A stretch of 5,693 nt of DNA from UBA7236 sp043727235 (lineage in GTDB: Bacteria > Bacteroidota > Bacteroidia > Chitinophagales > BACL12). The stretch is from NCBI GenBank assembly GCA_043727235.1, contig JAYSYX010000031.1:1-5693 (forward strand). Direction: 5' to 3'. The first letter of the stretch is position 1. Every line of letters starts with the position of its first letter. Of this stretch, positions 1 to 5,693 are shown piece by piece. The translations under genes and the position numbers were made by a program. The notes below the pieces were generated by a model. The model did not search any database. It was not told the origin of the DNA and was given only the letters and a program-made list of their open reading frames with translations.

Positions 1-3000
1 CCAATTCCGGAACGTTGCTTAATTGTTCTATTTCTTTTGTTGTTAAAAAAACCTTATCGCCAATTACCATTCCCGACAGATCAGGATTTTCTTCATTAAA
101 GATACCATGCGCCGCAAAATGCATTATCTTATAATCGGAGCGGAATAGTTTTTTAATAATGGCGCTTGATGGTTCATTGATACTTGGCGTAGTTTCATAC
201 CCAATGTTAGAAAGTAAATTGTTTACGGAATTTGCCTCCTCTGTAGCACCGTCCAGTGTAGGCATAAAATTACCTGTGTCGGGATTGCCAATGATTAATG
301 CTCTGTTTGCCAATGTATAATTTACTCCCGTACGATATTCATCTGTTGAAAGTTGTCGAATCATGCCAACTTGTGTGGAAAGTGGTGACGACTGAACCGA
401 AATATCCTGCAACATTTCCCATGGATAGGCAGCTGTTGTTTTATCCAATATAAGTAATAGATTTTGCTGATTGCGCACTGCCAGTTTAAAATCATTCGGA
501 ATTAATAATTCGAAAATGGATTTCGCTAATTCAGTATCCCAATTTTGTTTTGTTGAAATTTCTTTAACTAATGATTCTATAATTTCTTTACTGCAATATA
601 ATTTTCTTACTTCTTCACGAGCAGTGCCCATCGACGAACTAAAGGTAAACATATTCGTACGTGTCCCATTTTCATTACATGTATAGTCGCTTTCAATGGT
701 TATTCTCTGCCACCAATCCATGTTGTCCTCCAAATTCAATCTCTTTCTGCTACCGATCAATTTTTGCATCTTAGGCTCAAAAATGAATTTGGATCTTGTA
801 TTATTTTTTAAAAGATCCAGACACATTAATGCTTTTAAGGCCTTGTCTTCGAAAATTTCAATAAACTCAATTTTATCAATTACCGGCCACACCTTATCAC
901 CATTGATGCGAATGGTTTCATTTGCCTTTTGCACACCCGAAATAATTGCTTTAATTGCCGTTTCCACACTCAGTCCGGCATACCCGCAGCCTATTAATAA
1001 CGAACTGATGCCCAATGTGTTTGAGGAACCATTTTCATTTTTATTAAAGGAACATAAATATTCAATAGCACCTTGTTTAATGGTTTCTTCCAGCTGATAT
1101 CCCGAAAGTTTTTCAGTTTTCCCCATTCCAACAATTAAAGCACCAATAGGTTTGCGATTCGGATTACTGAAATATTTACTTTCGCCTATGTTACCCGGGT
1201 AATTTCCAGTTGCTAATCTTTTGCTTAATAATTGATTAAAATAAGTATCTACCACTTTTTCTGAACTGATAATTCCATCACTCAATAAATGACCAACCAT
1301 GATAGGGTAATTAGCATACCTAAGATCTCCACATTTTAATTCAATGGTAATGGGCGGATAAATATTTTCATTATCTATCTCCGGTTTTGTGGCACCTATC
1401 ATCACACTTTCCAAGTTCTCCAATGTAATTTCTTCCACTAATTCTTCCGGCATATCAAATACCGGATTTTCTCCTCGCGAAACAGGTGGTTGTTTACTTA
1501 ATAGATTTGTTTTTCCTGTTTTTAATATCTCTCTAATTCCTTCAAATAAATCAGGCTCATTTGCAAGGTCGCCATGGCCCACCATGGTGTAATAAACACG
1601 ATCATTTTCTTTTATTTCTTTGGGAATTCCGGTATCCCAGGTTACAGATCCATCGCCATAGGGAGTTCCGGTAAATATTAATTTATCCTCATTTCCCGAA
1701 TGTACATTATAATAAAATCCGTTTACGGTTTTGTCACTTTTTCCTGCGACATAAATAAAATTTTTATCGTTATAAATATCGGAATTAAATGCAGTTACCT
1801 TTTTGTGAAATGCCGCAAATTTTTTAAGTGTAGCCTCATCAGGGATCGGCCAGGCTACGGAAGTAAAGTATATTTTCATTTCATTCCATGTAGCCACATC
1901 AGTAAAATTATGCGCAGTGGTATCAATTGGCAGCAGACTTAAAATACCATCATATTTACTGAATATTTTTAATAGATTTTCTTTGGAATGCAGGAGATCC
2001 AAACCTGCGAGTTGTTTTAAGCGGCCACCTTTTCCCACAAGAATTTCCGGGATTAAATAGGAACCTCCCAGCGGAGAACCTAAAAATAAAACTTTGTAAT
2101 CTGCAAAGGTTGTGATGTGTTTCCAGGTGGAATCTTTATAATTATCAATAAATTCCCGCAATACTAATCCACCCATACTATGTGCAACTAATTTAATTGT
2201 TTTACCGGGCGCTTTTGTTAATATCTTATTGATATAAGTATTTAATTTATCGGCTTCTCCCTTGATATTTAATCGCCAATCGTAGGGAAATACGGCAATA
2301 TCATATTCATTATCAAATTCCTTTTTAAATTTTGTATAAAATCTACCGATGAGAGAAGTTGCTTTCACGTTTGCAGCTTCCACTGGAAGATCCATCATTT
2401 TTCCGAGTGCAATTTTTAGCAGATCCAAATAAATTTCATCATCATTTTTTGAAATATTAGATCCTAAAATTCCCGGAATAAATACTATTACCGGTTTTTT
2501 TCCGCTTACCTCCTCCGGTCTTAAATTACCAAAAATAACTCCGCGTTCCGCATTTTTCGGCAAGGTTCTGTCGAAGGATTCGAAACCGGTTGCAATGGTA
2601 TTAAGTGGAGCATTTATTGCATTTTTTGTCGCCTCCTGCGTTTCCTGATTTGCGAAATAGGAAAAATGATTTACCTCCGAACCTTCATGATAATAATATC
2701 CGATATTTTGTTTGCGGAATAATCCCCGCGACATACTTTTTGTATCAACAATCCAATCATTTTTTCCGAGATAAAATAATTTTGTGATAATGGTAATAAT
2801 TGCTTTCGGTTTAAAGGCAATTTTATTATTTCCCGCTATCACATGCAGACTTCCATTAATTACCTCATGCGGATGATTGAGCGCTGCAATAAACTGCGAG
2901 TTGGGATTCATGGCATATAATCCGGGCAAAATATCCGGACGCGCCTTACAGGCCAATACATCGGCCAATAATTTTTTAAATGCCGAAAGAATTGGAGAAG

Positions 3001-3988
3001 TAGTGCCCCCAAATGCCATGTTAATTCCATTGATCAGCACATTCAGGTACGTATCCAAACGTGTGCTGCACAAGGTTGTTCCGGCGGCGGGACAAGCAAT
3101 ACGAATATATTTTTCGATGGTAATTTGCCTTGAACTGATCTCCGATTCAAATTTCTGAATTGTAAGTTTCCCGAAATCTTTTATCATCTGCTCGCGATGT
3201 TCCGGCAGAAATCCGGGTTTCTGAATGTCACAATACTTTGCAATAATTTCCCCCACTAATCCCCCGCGACTGGTAGAAATAATATGCAAACTCACATTCT
3301 TCGGCAACCATTTAATTACTTCTAAAGCATTTTCGAAAGGTGATTTAGTTAAGGTTTGATGTTCCAGTGCTAAAATTCTATCTCCATAAATATTTTTTAA
3401 ATTCTCCCACAAACCAAACTGTTTAAATTCTACCATTTTATGAAAGGAATTATTTAACGACGCCGCAGTTCCGTGAATCAATATTAAATAAGGTAAAGCA
3501 CTTTCCTTCAACTGACTTGTAACCTTACTCGTCCTGAATTCCCCATCCACAAAAAACAAACCCGGTGCAGGCTGAATTTTATTATCCAAAAGCTCCGCCG
3601 ACTTTTTCACAACCGGCCCCGTAATATTACCTTTAGGTTTAAAAATTTTAAATACTTTCAGCACAATATTTTTCAGTCCACCCCTATCATCACTCCCAAA
3701 CGAAATCGTCCCCGGAATTTCCATCACCCCATCATTAAATCCCCTCGAAGCCGGCATCCTGTCACTCTGCAAAATAATCGGCAACTCTCCTACGGTGCCC
3801 ATCCAAAAGGAATCATCTTCAAATTGGAATTCGGCAATTTCGTCATCATCGGCTGAGACTTGAACGGTATTGCCGCCGTCGCGGGTGTCGGTGAGGATGA
3901 TCGCGTGTTGGGTGGAGTAGCCTTCGAGATCTTCGGTGAGGGAGGGAGTTTGAAGGGGGAGGCCGGTGATGGTGAATTGACGGAGCAT
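1..3988 (-). CDS. Giant CHAT-domain (caspase-like) protein with two alpha/beta hydrolase domains, C-terminus cut by window edge
   Basis: I translated the whole frame by hand: 1,329 codons with no stop, open at the left edge. The ATG at 3986-3988 is the first in-frame ATG after an in-frame TAA at 4007-4009, so the start is well placed, although no Shine-Dalgarno precedes it. Residues 1-150 are an unassigned, polar, non-signal N-terminus. Residues about 155-450 form a first alpha/beta hydrolase (DUF7379-like): LIHGTAAS (His172-Gly173, oxyanion loop), nucleophile elbow STSRGG (Ser240), likely Asp411 or Asp415 in NDWIVD, and His441 in VNHFSYF. Residues about 490-830 form an LCAT/PGAP1-like lipase: FIPGILGS (503-510), AHSMGG (Ser604), GDGSV (Asp779) and GHGDL (His805). 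Residues about 870-1080 are a region of unknown function. From about 1150 a CHAT domain follows: PWEM (1189-1192), LIIGNP (1231-1236) and HFAAHG with catalytic His1294. The CHAT Cys, usually in an NAC motif a short way on, is outside the window. CHAT domains are clan CD cysteine proteases; the hydrolases would cleave esters or lipids. The substrate is unknown. The protein is probably cytoplasmic. The gene is real and the domain calls are strong; its role as a stress or defence effector is inference. Confidence 0.95.
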   Translation of the reverse strand, partial: MLRQFTITGLPLQTPSLTEDLEGYSTQHAIILTDTRDGGNTVQVSADDDEIAEFQFEDDSFWMGTVGELPIILQSDRMPASRGFNDGVMEIPGTISFGSDDRGGLKNIVLKVFKIFKPKGNITGPVVKKSAELLDNKIQPAPGLFFVDGEFRTSKVTSQLKESALPYLILIHGTAASLNNSFHKMVEFKQFGLWENLKNIYGDRILALEHQTLTKSPFENALEVIKWLPKNVSLHIISTSRGGLVGEIIAKYCDIQKPGFLPEHREQMIKDFGKLTIQKFESEISSRQITIEKYIRIACPAAGTTLCSTRLDTYLNVLINGINMAFGGTTSPILSAFKKLLADVLACKARPDILPGLYAMNPNSQFIAALNHPHEVINGSLHVIAGNNKIAFKPKAIITIITKLFYLGKNDWIVDTKSMSRGLFRKQNIGYYYHEGSEVNHFSYFANQETQEATKNAINAPLNTIATGFESFDRTLPKNAERGVIFGNLRPEEVSGKKPVIVFIPGILGSNISKNDDEIYLDLLKIALGKMMDLPVEAANVKATSLIGRFYTKFKKEFDNEYDIAVFPYDWRLNIKGEADKLNTYINKILTKAPGKTIKLVAHSMGGLVLREFIDNYKDSTWKHITTFADYKVLFLGSPLGGSYLIPEILVGKGGRLKQLAGLDLLHSKENLLKIFSKYDGILSLLPIDTTAHNFTDVATWNEMKIYFTSVAWPIPDEATLKKFAAFHKKVTAFNSDIYNDKNFIYVAGKSDKTVNGFYYNVHSGNEDKLIFTGTPYGDGSVTWDTGIPKEIKENDRVYYTMVGHGDLANEPDLFEGIREILKTGKTNLLSKQPPVSRGENPVFDMPEELVEEITLENLESVMIGATKPEIDNENIYPPITIELKCGDLRYANYPIMVGHLLSDGIISSEKVVDTYFNQLLSKRLATGNYPGNIGESKYFSNPNRKPIGALIVGMGKTEKLSGYQLEETIKQGAIEYLCSFNKNENGSSNTLGISSLLIGCGYAGLSVETAIKAIISGVQKANETIRINGDKVWPVIDKIEFIEIFEDKALKALMCLDLLKNNTRSKFIFEPKMQKLIGSRKRLNLEDNMDWWQRITIESDYTCNENGTRTNMFTFSSSMGTAREEVRKLYCSKEIIESLVKEISTKQNWDTELAKSIFELLIPNDFKLAVRNQQNLLLILDKTTAAYPWEMLQDISVQSSPLSTQVGMIRQLSTDEYRTGVNYTLANRALIIGNPDTGNFMPTLDGATEEANSVNNLLSNIGYETTPSINEPSSAIIKKLFRSDYKIMHFAAHGIFNEENPDLSGMVIGDKVFLTTKEIEQLSNVPEL

Positions 3989-4081
3989 GATGAGTTTATT
4001 TAGTGGTTAAAGTGGTGGGTTGGGTGGGGGATTTGCAAATTTTTTAAAAACATAATTATACTTAATATATTCTTAAAAATG
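3989..4081 (-). other. Intergenic leader between the two genes
   Basis: This 93-bp gap separates the stop codon of the ABC-methyltransferase gene from the start of the CHAT gene. Read in the coding direction, its first half is AT-only or nearly so and its second half is a C-rich run broken by A (4014-4030), then an A-rich stretch ending in ATC before the ATG. A 10-bp perfect palindrome, ATTTGCAAAT (4031-4040), sits at the junction. I see no stem-loop followed by a T-run that would serve as a terminator, so read-through from the upstream gene is plausible. No Shine-Dalgarno is visible. Confidence 0.8.
4014..4030 (+). repeat. G-run cluster, possible G-quadruplex, in the CHAT gene leader
   Basis: The plus strand reads GG-T-GGG-TT-GGG-T-GGGGG, four G-runs with loops of one or two bases. 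This would allow a two-layer G-quadruplex on the template strand, and the mRNA leader would carry the matching C-rich tract 26-42 bases before the start codon. Only three runs reach three Gs, so a stable three-layer quadruplex is not assured. The function is unknown. Confidence 0.4.
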
Positions 4082-4085
4082 TTAA
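4055..4085 (-). promoter_or_regulatory. Weak candidate promoter for the CHAT gene
   Basis: In the coding direction TTAACA (4080-4085, overlapping the stop codon of the upstream gene) is followed after 19 bases by a perfect TATAAT (4055-4060), about 67 bases before the CHAT start codon. The spacer is longer than the usual 17. In AT-rich DNA such matches arise by chance. If the host belongs to the Bacteroidota, its main promoter has a different consensus (TAnnTTTG at -7). The nearest match to that is AAAATTTG, which spans 4035-4042, has one mismatch at the first position and lacks a clear upstream TTTG. Either could be real; neither is strong. Confidence 0.2.
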
Positions 4086-5693
4086 CCATTTACATCCAAA
4101 ACAAAGAGAAAGTGATGTTCCGGAACAACCTCAATGTCAATGCCTAAGTCTATTTTTTCCACTAAAACAAGATTAAGATTTTTAAATATTTCAATCCATT
4201 CTTCAACACATAAAAAATTATACGGAACATTTACATTATCAAAAACTATTCGATTATATACCCAATCAACTAGACGTGCATATTCCAAGCGTTTATCTCC
4301 ATACTTTTTAAAATTTCCATTGAACCCTTTAGAAATTCCCAATACACTTTCTATAACTATTATCCTTTTTGATGTAACTCTAATTGATTCCTTTAATAAT
4401 TCGATTGGTTGATTACTGTGATGAAGAACGGTTAATAATAAAGTGGTTTCAAATGCTTTATCTACATATGGAAGTATATTATCTGAGCTCATTAATTTAA
4501 AAGCTAAAGGAACCTTTCCAATATCAAAATGCCGATAAACATCCGTTAATTCAATATTAAATATACTATTGTTTTCAGAGATAACGTTAGAAACACGCCC
4601 GTCACCACATCCAACATCAAGAATGTTATCAGGTAATAAAAAAGGTTCAATTTCTTTATAAATCGTGCTTGCTCTAGTTTTTAAGGCTTCATTATAAATA
4701 GAACTATCAAGAGGGCCGATAATATGCTTTACATGCTTTTCTAGTTCAAAATCTGAATTGAAATTCGAATTGGTCACTGCATCAATAAATAAATTACGTT
4801 TATGGATAGGAATCTTAAACGTATTAAAAAAATCTAAAAATATTTCAGTGAACATAGGTTGATTGGAAGTTTTCGATAAAATTTCCGTAATTAAATTATC
4901 TTTAATTACTCTGCCAGTAGTGTCTAGCCAAAATCCATGTAGTCTACAAAAAACGTCATATGCCGACTCAAAATAATTTCTTTCAATCATTTGATAATTC
5001 TTATTCATGTTGTTTAGTTTTGTACTATCTTCTATTAATAATATTTTATCAGCTATTTTACTATCATTAACATCATGCGAAACCATTATAATATATTGTA
5101 TACTGTTACCATTATCACTAGTTATTTTGTGAATCATTTGCCTAATATTCTCTCTTTGAAAATAATCTAGGTTATTGAATGGTTCATCGAGTAACAAAAT
5201 TTTAGGAGATATAATCAAATATTTGGCCAAAAGCAATCTTTGCTCTTCACCACCTGATAAGTTTTCTATCTTATCAAAATATCCAATATTAAAATTCAAA
5301 CTTCTAAAAATACTCTGTGCTTCCTTAGAAAATTCTGTATAAGTTTTTCTTTTTCGAAGATGTTTATTAATTTTAAAAGGAAACTCTAGTACTTCCTGAG
5401 GGGTTTTGTGATGAGGATATGTTTTAGAACCTTGCATTAAATAACCAATTGAGCGATCACGTGGGTCCAAGGTATTTAACAATTTATCTTCTAAAATAAT
5501 GTTTCCAGTACAAATAATATTTTTAATATTATGAAACCATTTCCTACCTTTAGTTGTATTATTTATATCAATAAAACCAGCTATAACTCTTAACAATGTA
5601 CTCTTACCACATCCAGATTTACCGTAAATAACAATTATTTCCTTTTTATTTAAGGAAAATTCTAAATTGGTAAATAAAATTTTCTTATTTTTT
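4082..5693 (-). CDS. ABC-type ATPase fused to a class I SAM-dependent methyltransferase, N-terminus cut by window edge
   Basis: A continuous frame of 536 visible codons plus a TAA at 4082-4084; residues here are numbered from the first full codon at 5690-5692. The ATPase half has Walker A GKSGCGKST (24-32), Q-loop YLMQ (Gln87) followed by a PHHKT stretch as in MalK/PotA-type importers, signature LSGGEEQ (145-151), Walker B ILLLDEP (165-171, with Asp169 and catalytic Glu170), D-loop NNLD and H-loop SHD (His206). All ATP-binding elements look intact. Residues about 230-350 are unassigned. The methyltransferase half has motif I DVGCGDGR (359-366), an acidic residue after the second strand (Asp384), the strand LLLTVLHH (418-425), and then RIIVIES. 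It ends VDWVYNR...PYN...EEWIEIF...PEHHFLFVL, a tail typical of small-molecule methyltransferases. ABC ATPases power transport or act as mechanical ATPases; the methyltransferase would use SAM on an unknown substrate. No membrane segment is visible, so any permease must be another protein. The true start lies past the right edge, since Walker A begins only 23 residues into the visible part. A role in export or modification of a glycan or secondary metabolite is a guess. Confidence 0.95.
   Translation of the reverse strand, partial: KNKKILFTNLEFSLNKKEIIVIYGKSGCGKSTLLRVIAGFIDINNTTKGRKWFHNIKNIICTGNIILEDKLLNTLDPRDRSIGYLMQGSKTYPHHKTPQEVLEFPFKINKHLRKRKTYTEFSKEAQSIFRSLNFNIGYFDKIENLSGGEEQRLLLAKYLIISPKILLLDEPFNNLDYFQRENIRQMIHKITSDNGNSIQYIIMVSHDVNDSKIADKILLIEDSTKLNNMNKNYQMIERNYFESAYDVFCRLHGFWLDTTGRVIKDNLITEILSKTSNQPMFTEIFLDFFNTFKIPIHKRNLFIDAVTNSNFNSDFELEKHVKHIIGPLDSSIYNEALKTRASTIYKEIEPFLLPDNILDVGCGDGRVSNVISENNSIFNIELTDVYRHFDIGKVPLAFKLMSSDNILPYVDKAFETTLLLTVLHHSNQPIELLKESIRVTSKRIIVIESVLGISKGFNGNFKKYGDKRLEYARLVDWVYNRIVFDNVNVPYNFLCVEEWIEIFKNLNLVLVEKIDLGIDIEVVPEHHFLFVLDVNG

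Noticed and set aside
471..3158. Short plus-strand open frames (for example 471-686, 696-1097, 1389-1592, 1700-1942, 2605-2787, 2877-3158)
   Set aside because: All lie antisense to the continuous CHAT/hydrolase frame, whose motifs are intact. Their translations show no recognisable domain.
4031..4060. Rho-independent terminator after the ABC-methyltransferase gene
   Set aside because: The ATTTGCAAAT palindrome is too short and AT-rich for a stable stem, has no loop, and no T-run follows it in the coding direction.
4134..4412. Plus-strand open frame of 92 codons
   Set aside because: It is antisense to the methyltransferase half of the fusion gene and shows no motif.
4643..5000. A split into two separate genes, ATPase and methyltransferase
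   Set aside because: There is no stop codon in this stretch of the frame, so the sequence supports a single polypeptide.
5594..5596. A TTG at this position as the start of the ABC-methyltransferase gene
   Set aside because: The frame stays open upstream to the right edge and encodes the Walker A motif GKSGCGKST directly before this TTG, which is a leucine inside the P-loop helix.
1..5693. CRISPR array, tRNA, rRNA, insertion sequence or attachment site
   Set aside because: I saw no spaced direct repeats, cloverleaf-like sequence, rRNA signature or transposase motif. Almost the whole window is covered by the two coding frames.

Overview
The window holds two large genes, both on the minus strand (transcribed right to left) and both cut by a window edge. 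The DNA is AT-rich: lines sampled by hand are about 25-40% GC. Neither the leader of the left-hand gene nor its start shows a Shine-Dalgarno sequence. Low GC, A-rich leaders without Shine-Dalgarno sites, and giant multidomain conflict-type proteins would fit a member of the Bacteroidota, but this is an inference. No rRNA, tRNA or phylogenetic marker is present to confirm it.

Right part (4082-5693): the 3' part of a gene for a fusion protein. Its N-terminal half is an ABC-type ATPase of the MalK/PotA style, with Walker A, Q-loop, signature, Walker B and H-loop all visible. Its C-terminal half is a class I SAM-dependent methyltransferase with a clear motif I. About 120 unassigned residues link them. 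The true start lies beyond the right edge, because the Walker A motif runs through the last visible codons.

Middle (3989-4081): a 93-bp gap. It holds an AT-rich half with a weak sigma70-like promoter match and a C-rich half (G-runs on the plus strand) leading to the start codon of the next gene. No convincing terminator is seen, so the two genes could be co-transcribed.

Left part (1-3988): 1,329 codons of an intact frame, open at the left edge. From N to C terminus it encodes an N-terminal region, a first alpha/beta hydrolase with a candidate Ser-Asp-His triad, a second LCAT/PGAP1-like alpha/beta hydrolase with a clear Ser-Asp-His triad, a conserved-looking region of unknown function, and a CHAT (caspase-like peptidase) domain. 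The CHAT catalytic His is visible; the catalytic Cys should lie just past the edge. No signal peptide or membrane segment is apparent, so a cytoplasmic protein is likely.

How they might work together: CHAT domains are proteases used in bacterial regulated-proteolysis and immune-like systems. A CHAT protease joined to two lipase-type hydrolases could be a protease-activated, membrane-lipid-attacking effector. This is inference. Nothing in the sequence proves a functional link to the ABC-methyltransferase gene beyond same strand and close spacing.
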